9,698 nt of DNA from Roseiarcus sp. Its GTDB lineage: Bacteria; Pseudomonadota; Alphaproteobacteria; Rhizobiales; Beijerinckiaceae. Positions 1 to 6,656 of the stretch are shown here, piece after piece (within the stretch, counting starts at the first letter, position 1; the number at the start of each line of letters is the position of its first letter). Under the pieces are notes generated by a model that was given only the letters and a program-made list of their open reading frames with translations, had not been told where the DNA came from and did no database searches. The translations under genes and the position numbers were made by a program. The DNA is taken from positions 1 through 9,698 of the forward strand of contig JASLHV010000304.1 of the NCBI GenBank assembly GCA_030153205.1. The letters are read 5' to 3'.

Positions 1-140
1 AGCGCCTTTGCTTCCGGAGTCGAAGAGCGGCCATTGACCGCCACTCTGCCGCCCGCATCCAAAAAATGTCTCGCAATGGCGAGGCCGATTCCGCGCGTCC
101 CGCCCGTAATGACCGCGACCTTGTCCTTGATCTCGTACAT
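1..140 (-). CDS. Short-chain dehydrogenase/reductase (SDR), N-terminal part, cut by window edge
   Basis: The minus-strand frame starting with ATG at 140-138 gives 46 residues before the left edge. It opens with the classical SDR Rossmann fold: a beta strand (KVAVIT, residues 7-12), the dinucleotide-binding loop TGGTRGIG (12-19), an alpha helix, and a second strand ending in VNGR (35-38). An Arg just after the second strand is usually associated with NADP(H) preference, but this is only an inference. The start is supported by an AGGAAGGA Shine-Dalgarno about 7 bases upstream. The catalytic Ser-Tyr-Lys residues lie outside the window, so the substrate cannot be read. The gene is divergent from the TRAP transporter with 164 bp between the start codons, which suggests a shared control region and a role in oxidising or reducing the imported compound, plausibly a sugar acid. 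Confidence 0.9.
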   Translation of the reverse strand, partial: MYEIKDKVAVITGGTRGIGLAIARHFLDAGGRVAVNGRSSTPEAKA

Positions 141-236
141 GAGTCGTTTCCTTCCTCGCAAAAAAGGTTTCTTGGGGCCGTGGCCGGCGGCCTGGTTCGA
201 AGCGCTGGGCGAGTCGGATGATATCCGTTGACACTA

Positions 237-259
237 CTCATATTGTATGAGCAGATACA
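237..259. promoter_or_regulatory. Overlapping inverted repeats between divergent SDR and TRAP genes, candidate GntR operator
   Basis: Two dyads share bases. CTCATA-TTG-TATGAG at 237-251 is a perfect 6-bp inverted repeat, and TGTAT-GAGCAG-ATACA at 244-259 is a perfect 5-bp inverted repeat. Half-sites TTGTA (243-247) and TACAA (261-265) bracket the second. FadR-subfamily GntR proteins for sugar acids, such as E. coli DgoR, bind TTGTA/TACAA-type repeats, so the GntR gene at the end of the TRAP operon is the natural candidate to bind here. The binding is inferred; the dyads are seen. Confidence 0.55.
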
Positions 260-265
260 TTACAA
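237..265 (-). promoter_or_regulatory. Candidate sigma70-type promoter for the SDR gene
   Basis: On the minus strand TTGTAA (265-260) is followed after exactly 17 bases by TATGAG (242-237), each matching four or more positions of the sigma70 consensus. It lies about 100 bp upstream of the SDR start and coincides with the dyads, so a repressor bound there would block it. No transcript data are available. Confidence 0.35.
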
Positions 266-304
266 CAAATAATTTTGAGCCTTTTCCCGGGAGGAATTTG
301 AGAA

Positions 305-1327
305 ATGAATATTTCCCGACGTCGTCTTCTCGTTGCGCCAGCGGCAGGATTTGCCGCGGCCTATATTGGCCGGTCGCATGCCGAGGAGCCGGCTGTAACC
401 TTACGCGTCTCCTCCGCCATGCCTGCGGACGAGAACGCCTCACATTTCGCCGCATTCACGCAGCTCCAGCAGCAACTCAGGGAGAGCCTCGGCGGCAGGA
501 TCAAACTCGACTTTTTTCCCAATAGCCAATTGGGCAAGGAGGCGGATGTCGTCCAGCAGGTGAAGGTCGGAGCGACCGACATGCTGATCAGCGGCACATC
601 CATCTGGGCGACCGTGACGCCTGAGCTGGGCATGCTCGATCTCGGCTATATGTTCGACAGCTTCGACCATCTCAGCCGCGCGCTTGACGCCGGCGTCAGC
701 GATACTTTTTCGAAAATGCTCGAAGCGCGCACAGGCGCAACCTTTATGGGATGGGGATTCAATTTCGGCGCTCGCAATGTCTACGCCAAGAAACCGGTTT
801 CGAGTTCAGCCGACCTGAAGGACTTGAAACTGCGCGTGCTGCCGACGCCAGCTTTCATTCAGACCTTCGAAGCGATGGGGGCCATCCCCACGCCGATCCC
901 GGTGAACGAGCTTTACACCGCGCTACAGACCGGCGTGGTCGATGGCTTCGAGCATGACGCCGGCGCAACGCTCACGCAGAGATTCTATGAATTCGCCAAG
1001 AACTGCTTCCTCACCGAGCATCTGTTCAGTCCGATCGTTATCTCAATCGGCAAGCGCAACCTCGCCAAAATCCCCGACGACATTCGGCCGACCTTCCTGA
1101 AGGTCGGCGCGGAAGCGTTCAAAAGCGAGCGCGCCATCGCCGTAACGAAGGCGAAGTCCTTGATGGAGGAACTGGAGAAACTAGGAGTCGTGGTCAGGCC
1201 CGTGGCGCCCGACGACCGCAAGGCCATGCAGGCGAAAGTCGCAGAACTCCTCTACAAACCGTTCTATGAAAAATATTCTGCGACCAAGCCAATCTTCGAG
1301 ATGATCGCGGCCGCGCGCGCCGGCTGA
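305..1327 (+). CDS. TRAP transporter periplasmic substrate-binding protein, DctP family, with Tat-like signal
   Basis: The 340-residue protein binds a carboxylate-type solute in the periplasm and delivers it to the DctQM membrane partner encoded next. Residues 1-26 form a signal peptide with twin-arginine character: SRRRLLV (4-10), a hydrophobic stretch, then the cleavage-like SHA before EEP at 27. Family hallmarks are LKDLKLRV (171-178), whose Arg177 corresponds to the carboxylate-clamping arginine of DctP proteins, and NELYTALQTGVVDG (201-214). The length is typical. ATG at 305 is supported by GGGAGGA at 289-295, 9 bases upstream. It is the first gene of the set; 49 bases separate its stop from the DctQM start. 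Neighbours suggest a sugar acid as ligand, but DctP proteins also bind C4-dicarboxylates, keto acids and others, so the substrate is open. Confidence 0.93.
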   Translation: MNISRRRLLVAPAAGFAAAYIGRSHAEEPAVTLRVSSAMPADENASHFAAFTQLQQQLRESLGGRIKLDFFPNSQLGKEADVVQQVKVGATDMLISGTSIWATVTPELGMLDLGYMFDSFDHLSRALDAGVSDTFSKMLEARTGATFMGWGFNFGARNVYAKKPVSSSADLKDLKLRVLPTPAFIQTFEAMGAIPTPIPVNELYTALQTGVVDGFEHDAGATLTQRFYEFAKNCFLTEHLFSPIVISIGKRNLAKIPDDIRPTFLKVGAEAFKSERAIAVTKAKSLMEELEKLGVVVRPVAPDDRKAMQAKVAELLYKPFYEKYSATKPIFEMIAAARAG

Positions 1328-1376
1328 CCTCAATCGCTGGCCTGCCAGCCGGGCTGCGGAATTCGCGGAGGGTTCG

Positions 1377-3257
1377 ATGAACACGGCTCGTGCCGAAGCG
1401 TCAGCGGCGCCCTATAGGGTTGACCGTCCTCTCGGGAGGCTTCTTGTCTTTTTATTGAAGGTCACGGAGTACCTCGCCGCCGCAATCCTCGCGGTGGACG
1501 TCGCCATCGTCTTCATTTCGGTCATTTGTCGCTACTTCCTCCATCGTCCGCTCGAGTGGACCGAGGAAATCGCCAGTGCGCTGATGGTTGGATTGGTGTT
1601 CCTTGGCGCCGCGACAGTTATCGCACGCCGCGGCCACGCCAGCCTCGAGGCGGCGCGCGGCCTGTTTCCAGAAAGCTGGCGCGGCCCGTTGGACTATATT
1701 TGCCGCTGGACCATGGTCGGCGTATCGGCGGCGCTATTGATCTCCGGCTTTGGTCTCTTGCAGGACTCGCAAGGGCAGACAACGCCGCTCGGCTTCACAC
1801 AAGGCATTTTCACCTACCCGCTGGTGGTCGGAAGCGCGCTCATGGTGGTTTTCAGCTTCGCCAGCGCCGTCGAAGGCCCGCGGTCCGCCGTCTGCGCCAC
1901 GCTGATCGGTCTTGGCGCAGCGCTCGGCGCCCTTTACGGATGGGACGCGCTTGCGCCGGCCTTCGCGATCCCGCCCGGCGTGATGTTGATCATCGGATTC
2001 GTCGTGGCGCTGGTCATCGGCATGCCGATCGCCTTCGCGCTCGGCTTCGCATCCCTACTCTATTTCCTCTTCGCGCCGAATATGCCGATGCTGGTTTATT
2101 CTCAGCAAGTGATGGCGGGCGCGAGCCAGTTCGTACTGCTGGCCATTCCATTCTTCATCCTTGCCGGCCTTGCGATGGAGGCCAACGGGATGTCGACGCG
2201 GTTGATCGAACTCCTGGTGCGGCTGATCGGCAGGATGCGCGGCGGACTCAATGTCATCATGATTGTCGCCACCGCCTTCTTTTCCGGCATTTCCGGGTCG
2301 AAGCTTGCGGATATCGCGGCCGTGGGCTCTATCCTGATGCCGGCGATCCGTCGTACGCGCCAGGATCCGAACGACGCCGCCGGACTTTTGGCCAGCACCG
2401 CGGTGATGTCGGAGACCATACCGCCGTGCGTCAACGTGATCATCTTCGGCTTTGTCGCCAATGTCTCCATCGGCGGCCTCTTTCTCGCTGGATTGATTCC
2501 AGCGGGGGTGCTCGCGGTTGCGCTCGTCGCTGTCGCAATCTGGTTCGGTACGCGGGTCAATCCCGACGAGGCCTTTGAAAACCGCCGATCCCTGTGGCGC
2601 CTGGTCGGCGGCTCGCTGGTCGCTTTGTTGATGGTGCTGATGATCGGCCGCGGCGTCACTTCAGGCGTCGCCACTTCGACCGAGGTTTCGGCCTTCGCTG
2701 TCGTCTATGCTCTCGTCATCGGCGGCCTCGCGTTCCGCGAACTCACGCTGGCGAAGATCGTCGAACTTTTCGTGCGCGCCGCGGCGATGACCGGCGCGAC
2801 GCTGTTCATCGTCGCGGCCGCGTCGAGCCTGTCCTTCGCGCTGGCGATAGAGCAAATCCCGCAATCATTGGCGACGGGACTGGTGGCGCTCGGCCAGTCC
2901 TATGGCAAAGACATGTTCCTGGTCGTCGCTGTCCTGCTTATGATTGTGTTCGGCGCGGTATTGGAAGGCGCGCCCGCGCTGATCATTTTCGGACCTCTGT
3001 TGACGCCGATCGCGGTACAACTCGGCGTCAATCCGCTGCATTTTGGAACGGTCGTCGTGGTCGCCATGGGGCTTGGTCTGTTTTCGCCGCCGATCGGCCT
3101 CGGTCTTTTCGCGACTTGCACGATCACCGGAACCGAAATGCCCAATGTCGTGCGGCCGATGCTCAAATATCTGGCCGTTCTCTTCGCGGCGCTGATGTTG
3201 CTGGTCTTTGTCCCAGAATTTTCACTTTGGCTGCCGCGGCGGTTCGGTTTTCAGTGA
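1377..3257 (+). CDS. Fused TRAP transporter membrane protein DctQM
   Basis: This 626-residue protein joins the small and large TRAP membrane subunits in one chain. The DctQ part covers about residues 22-165, with the signature EWTEE (60-64) after the first membrane helix and four hydrophobic segments. A hydrophobic linker (about 170-190) leads into the DctM part from about 198 to the end, with the conserved SGISGSKLADIAAVG (303-317) and SETIPPCVN (345-353). Fusion of this kind is established for sialic-acid SiaQM systems and many others. DctM moves the solute with sodium ions, taking it from the DctP protein. ATG 1377 has GGAGG at 1367-1371, 5 bases upstream. The gene is almost certainly cotranscribed with the upstream binding protein. 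The large ORFs in other frames over it are composition shadows. Confidence 0.95.
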   Translation: MNTARAEASAAPYRVDRPLGRLLVFLLKVTEYLAAAILAVDVAIVFISVICRYFLHRPLEWTEEIASALMVGLVFLGAATVIARRGHASLEAARGLFPESWRGPLDYICRWTMVGVSAALLISGFGLLQDSQGQTTPLGFTQGIFTYPLVVGSALMVVFSFASAVEGPRSAVCATLIGLGAALGALYGWDALAPAFAIPPGVMLIIGFVVALVIGMPIAFALGFASLLYFLFAPNMPMLVYSQQVMAGASQFVLLAIPFFILAGLAMEANGMSTRLIELLVRLIGRMRGGLNVIMIVATAFFSGISGSKLADIAAVGSILMPAIRRTRQDPNDAAGLLASTAVMSETIPPCVNVIIFGFVANVSIGGLFLAGLIPAGVLAVALVAVAIWFGTRVNPDEAFENRRSLWRLVGGSLVALLMVLMIGRGVTSGVATSTEVSAFAVVYALVIGGLAFRELTLAKIVELFVRAAAMTGATLFIVAAASSLSFALAIEQIPQSLATGLVALGQSYGKDMFLVVAVLLMIVFGAVLEGAPALIIFGPLLTPIAVQLGVNPLHFGTVVVVAMGLGLFSPPIGLGLFATCTITGTEMPNVVRPMLKYLAVLFAALMLLVFVPEFSLWLPRRFGFQ

Positions 3258-3270
3258 ATAGGTGGTCTTT

Positions 3271-3284
3271 CAAAAGCGCTTTTG
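3271..3284. promoter_or_regulatory. Perfect 14-bp palindrome before the GntR gene
   Basis: CAAAAGCGCTTTTG is perfectly self-complementary. It lies 13 bases after the DctQM stop and 5 bases before the first possible in-frame GntR start. It could be an autoregulatory operator for the GntR protein or another regulator. It differs in sequence from the dyads at 237-259. As RNA the hairpin has no loop room and no following T-run, so it is not a good intrinsic terminator. Confidence 0.4.
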
Positions 3285-3289
3285 CGCGG

Positions 3290-4117
3290 ATGCAAATTGC
3301 TTTCACCGGCCTATGCCGCGTGATATGGGACGGTTCTGTCAAGGAATTGAGTGATTTGGTCGAGCAAGAACGATCTGAACTTCCGGCTGAAGCGGCGATA
3401 TTTTCAGGCCCCGTCGCCCCGGTTCGAAACGTTCAGGGCCAGATCATCGAACGTATCGGCTTGGCGATCGTGCGCGGCGACATCGCGCCCGGAGACCCTC
3501 TGCCGTCCGAGGTACGGCTTTGCGAGATACTCGGCGTAAGCCGGACGGTTGTTCGCGAGGCGGTTCGTGGATTAGTCGCCAAGGGAATCGTCGACGCCAA
3601 GGCCCGGCGGGGGACGCAGGTGCGCGATCCCTCCCATTGGAACCATCTTGATCCGGACGTGCTGCGCTGGCGTGTCGAGACGACCGACACGGAGACCTAT
3701 CTCAAGAAGATGTTCCAGCTCAGGCGGGCAACGGAGCCGGAAGCCAGCGCGCTGGCGGCGGTGGAAGCCAATGAAGAGGATCACGTCCAGCTCTCGCGCG
3801 ACTTTCAGGCCATGGTCGACGCCGGCGGCGATAACGCCGCTTGGGTAGAAGCCGATCTTGCTTTCCACAAGTCGATCTATCTTGCGACGCATAACGAGTT
3901 TTTCTGGCCGATCGGGCAATTGTTCAGTTTCGGCCTCAAACAGATGTTCGCGATCGCCGCGCTCGGCTCGCATCGTCCCCGCGCCATTGTCGAGCATCAG
4001 AACCTGGTCGACGCCATCCTGGCGCGAAAACCGGATCAGGCGCGCGCGGCGGCGCTGATTTTGTTGGGCAATGCGACGGACGACATCGAGCGGATCAGGC
4101 AGGCGACGGCGCGCTGA
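3290..4117 (+). CDS. GntR-family transcriptional regulator, FadR subfamily (FCD domain)
   Basis: A DNA-binding regulator with an N-terminal winged helix (about residues 48-112), including LPSEVRLCEILGVSRTVVRE (71-90), the classic GntR recognition segment, and a C-terminal all-helical FCD ligand domain (about 135-265). In FCD proteins an Asp and several His bind a metal or the ligand; visible candidates are Asp189 and His193 (DLAFH), His228 and His236. FadR-type regulators beside TRAP genes usually respond to the transported sugar acid or its breakdown product. The start is uncertain. ATG 3290 gives 275 residues but has a weak ribosome site and a long N-tail. GTG 3320 is another candidate, and TTG 3356, with AAGGA at 3341-3345, would give 253 residues. 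The gene follows DctQM by 32 bases and is probably in the same transcript. Confidence 0.92.
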   Translation: MQIAFTGLCRVIWDGSVKELSDLVEQERSELPAEAAIFSGPVAPVRNVQGQIIERIGLAIVRGDIAPGDPLPSEVRLCEILGVSRTVVREAVRGLVAKGIVDAKARRGTQVRDPSHWNHLDPDVLRWRVETTDTETYLKKMFQLRRATEPEASALAAVEANEEDHVQLSRDFQAMVDAGGDNAAWVEADLAFHKSIYLATHNEFFWPIGQLFSFGLKQMFAIAALGSHRPRAIVEHQNLVDAILARKPDQARAAALILLGNATDDIERIRQATAR

Positions 4118-4120
4118 CGC

Positions 4121-4135
4121 TGAGCCAACGGCTCA
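4121..4135 (+). terminator. Small hairpin after the GntR gene
   Basis: TGAGCC-AAC-GGCTCA forms a 6-bp stem with a 3-base loop, 3 bases after the GntR stop. It is followed by TTGCATTGAG rather than a clean T-run, so it is at best a weak terminator or an RNA 3'-end stabiliser. Confidence 0.3.
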
Positions 4136-4165
4136 TTGCATTGAGACGGGCGTTCGTACCAAGCG

Positions 4166-4193
4166 TGTCGTTCCCGAGAAAGTGGGAATGACA
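4166..4193. repeat. Inverted-repeat hairpin (TTCCC...GGGAA type) between convergent genes
   Basis: Two 10-base arms, TGTCGTTCCC and GGGAATGACA, surround the 8-base centre GAGAAAGT. The arms match except for one position that would pair G-U in RNA. The outer sequence TGTC-TTCCC resembles the ends of the larger repeat at 7909-7979, so this is probably a member of a dispersed palindromic repeat family. It sits between the rightward GntR gene and the leftward DUF6101-like gene, where it may also act as a two-way terminator. Family membership is inferred from two copies only. Confidence 0.55.
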
Positions 4194-4201
4194 AGGCGCC
4201 G

Positions 4202-4783
4202 CTACCGCCCGTCTTTCGCGCCTGGAAATATCTCACGCGATCCGGCAAGCGAGGGTCCGAGCGAACCGCGCCCTACTTTGCGCCGCGTCAGAAACCGCGG
4301 CCGTCGCCGCGCCATGGCGCCGCCGCGCCGACGCGGCTTGCGCTGAGCGATCGTGAGTTCGCCTAGCCGCGCGCGCTCCGGCTCGGCGCGGCCCTCCTCG
4401 CGTTCGACCAGCGTCGGCAGGCCAAGAAACTTCGCCCAGAGCCGCCACTCGGCTTGAATATCCTTATCATCGCTCGCCTCAAGCAAAATGACGCTCAAAT
4501 CGGGATCGCGATGGGCGAGCTCGATCTGGTACGAAAAGCGCGCATCGTCCAGGCCGCGCAAGCGCAATAAGACGCCGCGATAGGCGTTGGCCGCGAGCGA
4601 TATCCGCATCCGCACGCCGGCAACGCTGCGGGCGATCTGCACTCTGCCCCGCGCCAGCATGACTTCGCGCCGCCGTCCGTCGGCGCGCGGATCGCTTTGG
4701 ACAATGCGCTGCGCCTCGCTCGCCCCCGGCATCGGCGCTGTTCGACGCTCGGCGTTTATGGCTAGAGTTCGCTCCAGCTCCAT
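4202..4783 (-). CDS. DUF6101-like conserved hypothetical protein
   Basis: The 193-residue protein has no known reaction. I recognise the segment from about residue 50 to 130 (ARSVAGVRMRIS, LEASDDKDIQAEWRLWAKFL) as like the DUF6101 family found in Hyphomicrobiales, from memory and not by search. Residues about 45-130 look like a compact alpha/beta domain that ends in a Trp-rich helix. The C-terminal tail (149-172) is strongly basic (KPRRRGG, RRRPRFLTRRK) and could contact nucleic acid or membrane. The same frame is open for 43 codons upstream, to an ATG at 4912, but ATG 4783 is preferred because a GAGAGGGG ribosome site precedes it and similarity is seen only after it. It has no signal peptide. 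It is convergent with the GntR gene. Confidence 0.75.
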   Translation of the reverse strand: MELERTLAINAERRTAPMPGASEAQRIVQSDPRADGRRREVMLARGRVQIARSVAGVRMRISLAANAYRGVLLRLRGLDDARFSYQIELAHRDPDLSVILLEASDDKDIQAEWRLWAKFLGLPTLVEREEGRAEPERARLGELTIAQRKPRRRGGAMARRRPRFLTRRKVGRGSLGPSLAGSREIFPGAKDGR

Positions 4784-4968
4784 TGTCCGGCCCCTCTCTC
4801 GTTCACGCGTTTTGCGCGAGGCGGAGAGTGGCGCCGCGAGGCCTGCCCAGGGACTAAAATGCGTGGTTAAGCGGGCTTGAATCGCACCTTTACGCCCTGA
4901 TTCCTCAGGCATGGCTTGCGCCGAGTTTTCGAGAAAGATCGAATTTGAAGGAATTGCCGGAAGAGCTC

Positions 4969-5005
4969 AAAAATCCCTTCGCCCGCTGAAACGGGAGAAG
5001 GGATT
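4969..5005 (-). terminator. Intrinsic terminator of the TetR-family gene
   Basis: On the minus strand, right after the TetR stop (5011-5013), AATCCCTTC (5005-4997) pairs perfectly with GAAGGGATT (4980-4972). An inner CCCG/CGGG pairing extends the stem. The 3' arm runs into five T residues (4973-4969). This is a textbook Rho-independent terminator and suggests the downstream DUF6101-like gene has its own promoter within 4784-4968. Confidence 0.85.
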
Positions 5006-5010
5006 CCGCC

Positions 5011-5730
5011 CTAAAGCTTATGCTCGCGCTGGTCGCCGTCGCTCGGCCGCATACGATCGCGGAAGGCGTCGCGGGCGCGCCGGCGCGTATCGAAGGCGGC
5101 GCGGCCGAACGCTTTCAGGGGACCGATAAGGCGATCGAAATTTTCCGCCTGGCCGACGATCTTCTCGCCGCGCGTCAATTCGCGATCGAGCACGGCCATC
5201 GTCTTGGCGAGATCGGCCTCATTGTCGTTGAACCAGACGTCGAGGACGCGCGCCCAGGCGAAGACCAGGCCCTGCAATTTGAAGGCGCCAAGCGCGCCCT
5301 CGCTCTCGACGCCCGCTGCCTCCAGCATGAAGCGCATGGAATTGACGGCGAGCCGGTTGACGGCTGCGGCGGAAAGCGGATCTCGGCGGAGCCATTGGGC
5401 GACCCCGCGAAGCCCCTCCTTATACGGCGCCATGGCGTCGAGCCGGCGCATCAGGACATCGAACAGACGCTCCTTGGCGCCTTCGCCGGCGAGGTCGTCG
5501 CTCTTTTTTTCGAGCACGATGCGATCGATGCGTTTGGAGAAGCCGGCGAGCACGGCGCCTTTGGACGGAAAAGCGTCGCGAAAATCGGCGAGCGAGACAC
5601 CGGCTTTTTCGGCGATCGCGCTGATCGAAATGTCTTCGAAGCGCTGCTCGGCGGCGAGCGCCATCAGCGCATCGATAATCCGCGCGCTCGGCTTCTTATC
5701 CGTGGATTTGGGGTCGTCCTTATCGGCCAT
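5011..5730 (-). CDS. TetR-family regulator with COQ9-like C-terminal domain
   Basis: This 239-residue protein begins with a TetR-type helix-turn-helix: ISISAIAEKAGVSLADFRDAF (about residues 34-54). The C-terminal half (about 85-195: RLFDVLMRRLDAMAPYKEGL, AVNSMRFMLEAAGV, LQGLVFAWARVLDVWFNDN, TMAVLDREL) resembles the COQ9-like C-terminal domain. COQ9 itself is a TetR-fold protein that binds lipids and aids ubiquinone synthesis in mitochondria and alphaproteobacteria. The N-terminal HTH looks intact, so DNA binding is plausible, but a lipid-binding or quinone-linked role cannot be ruled out. ATG 5730 has GAGGAGG about 6 bases upstream. The basic tail (RRRARDAFRDRMR) is unusual. It lies 96 bases downstream of proC in the same direction and ends at a strong terminator. 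The target genes are not evident. Confidence 0.85.
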   Translation of the reverse strand: MADKDDPKSTDKKPSARIIDALMALAAEQRFEDISISAIAEKAGVSLADFRDAFPSKGAVLAGFSKRIDRIVLEKKSDDLAGEGAKERLFDVLMRRLDAMAPYKEGLRGVAQWLRRDPLSAAAVNRLAVNSMRFMLEAAGVESEGALGAFKLQGLVFAWARVLDVWFNDNEADLAKTMAVLDRELTRGEKIVGQAENFDRLIGPLKAFGRAAFDTRRRARDAFRDRMRPSDGDQREHKL

Positions 5731-5760
5731 GCGCGCCTCCTCGTCCCGGTTTGAAAGGGC

Positions 5761-5789
5761 AATGTAGAGGCTCGCCGCGGCTTCTCCAA
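5761..5789 (-). promoter_or_regulatory. Possible promoter of the TetR-family gene
   Basis: On the minus strand TTGGAG (5789-5784) is spaced 17 bases from TACATT (5766-5761), about 30 bases before the TetR ATG. The hexamers match sigma70 consensus at 3/6 and 4/6 positions, so this is a weak candidate. The -35 lies within a 17-bp tandem duplication. Confidence 0.35.
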
Positions 5790-5810
5790 GAGAGCGGCTT
5801 CTCCAAGAGA
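5777..5810. repeat. Perfect 17-bp tandem duplication
   Basis: GCGGCTTCTCCAAGAGA occurs at 5777-5793 and again immediately at 5794-5810 with no mismatch. Each unit contains a small dyad (TCTC-CAA-GAGA). It lies in the 96-bp gap between proC and the TetR gene and overlaps the candidate -35 of the latter. It looks like a recent slippage or duplication event. Confidence 0.95.
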
Positions 5811-5826
5811 AACGCCGGCCCCTCGC

Positions 5827-6654
5827 TCAGCCGGCCAATTCGCCGGCTCGCTTGTGCGCAGCGGCGATCGCCTCTCGCATCAACCGGCCGAGGCCGTCGG
5901 AACTCTGCAACACTTTCAAGGCCGCAGCGGTGGTGCCGGCGGGCGAGGTCACGTTCTGGCGCAATTGAGCGGCGGGCGTCTCCGGCTCGCGCGCCAGCAA
6001 TTCGCCTGCCCCTTCGACCGTGCCGCGAGCAAAACGCATCGCCAGGTCGGATGGCAGGCCGAGCGCCTCCCCCGCTGCCGCCATCGCTTCGACGAGAGCG
6101 AAGACATAGGCCGGACCCGAGCCGGAAAGCGCGGTCACGGCGTCGATGAAGCTTTCATCCGGCAGCCAGTCGAAAATGCCGACAGTCGAGAGCAAGGTGC
6201 GCGCCATATCCTTCTGGCGCTCGCTCAACGCGTCATTGGCGGCGGCGCCCGTGACGCCACGGCCGATCGCGGCCGGCGTATTGGGCATGGCGCGAACGAA
6301 AGCCCGCGCTTTCGGGGCGCGCGCTTTGAGATTGGCGATCGTCTTGCCGGCGATAATCGAGATGACCAGAGCGTCTTCATGCGCCAGCGCGGCGATTGCC
6401 GCAGCGGCGGTATCGAGCATTTGCGGCTTGACCGCGAGGACGAGGACCTCGGGCTTCATGCCCGGCGGCGGCGTGAGAGCAAGGCCGCACGCTGCGGCCA
6501 GAGCGACAATGTCCGGCGCCGGCGCAGGATCGAGGATGGCGACCGCGCCCGGCGCAAGGCCGCCGGCAAGCCAGCCGCGCAGCATCGCCCCGCCCATCTT
6601 GCCCGCGCCGACCAAAGCGAGAGATTTCGGCCATACGGCCGCGCTCGAAGCCAC
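5827..6654 (-). CDS. proC: Pyrroline-5-carboxylate reductase
   Basis: ProC reduces 1-pyrroline-5-carboxylate to L-proline with NAD(P)H, the last step of proline synthesis, in the cytoplasm. The 275 residues match the family length. An N-terminal Rossmann fold carries GAGKMG (16-21). AVKPQ (74-78) and RAMPNTPA (121-128) follow. The C-terminal dimer domain holds ALSGSGPAYVF (175-185) and the late QNVTSPAGTT segment. The frame is open much further upstream, but that part overlaps the YbjN-domain gene. GTG at 6654 is chosen because it comes 2 bases after that gene's TAA (TAAGCGTG), an arrangement typical of translational coupling. An ATG start is not available close to the conserved N-terminus. 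The conserved residues listed are all present and the gene looks fully functional. Confidence 0.96.
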   Translation of the reverse strand: MASSAAVWPKSLALVGAGKMGGAMLRGWLAGGLAPGAVAILDPAPAPDIVALAAACGLALTPPPGMKPEVLVLAVKPQMLDTAAAAIAALAHEDALVISIIAGKTIANLKARAPKARAFVRAMPNTPAAIGRGVTGAAANDALSERQKDMARTLLSTVGIFDWLPDESFIDAVTALSGSGPAYVFALVEAMAAAGEALGLPSDLAMRFARGTVEGAGELLAREPETPAAQLRQNVTSPAGTTAAALKVLQSSDGLGRLMREAIAAAHKRAGELAG

Positions 6655-6656
6655 GC

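Larger units (their letters stand above)
228..273 (+). promoter_or_regulatory. Candidate promoter region for the TRAP-GntR genes
   Basis: A perfect -35 hexamer TTGACA lies at 228-233, but the bases at normal spacing (CAGATA, 252-257) make a poor -10. An alternative pairing is TTGTAT (243-248) with AATAAT (268-273) at a long 19-bp spacing. A promoter somewhere in this stretch is likely because the first gene of a three-gene rightward set follows; the exact start site is not resolved. The dyads at 237-259 fall inside it. Confidence 0.4.

Noticed and set aside
1526..2578. Plus-strand 350-codon frame inside DctQM
   Set aside because: The translation is arginine-rich and featureless, as expected for an alternate frame of GC-rich DNA, while the 1377-3257 frame has all TRAP signatures.
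2594..3289. Upstream extension of the GntR frame into DctQM
   Set aside because: The frame stays open by chance. The extension overlaps the DctQM coding region and has no GntR similarity.
5020..5754. Plus-strand 244-codon frame opposite the TetR gene
   Set aside because: The minus strand has a clear HTH protein with a ribosome site and terminator; the plus frame has none of these.
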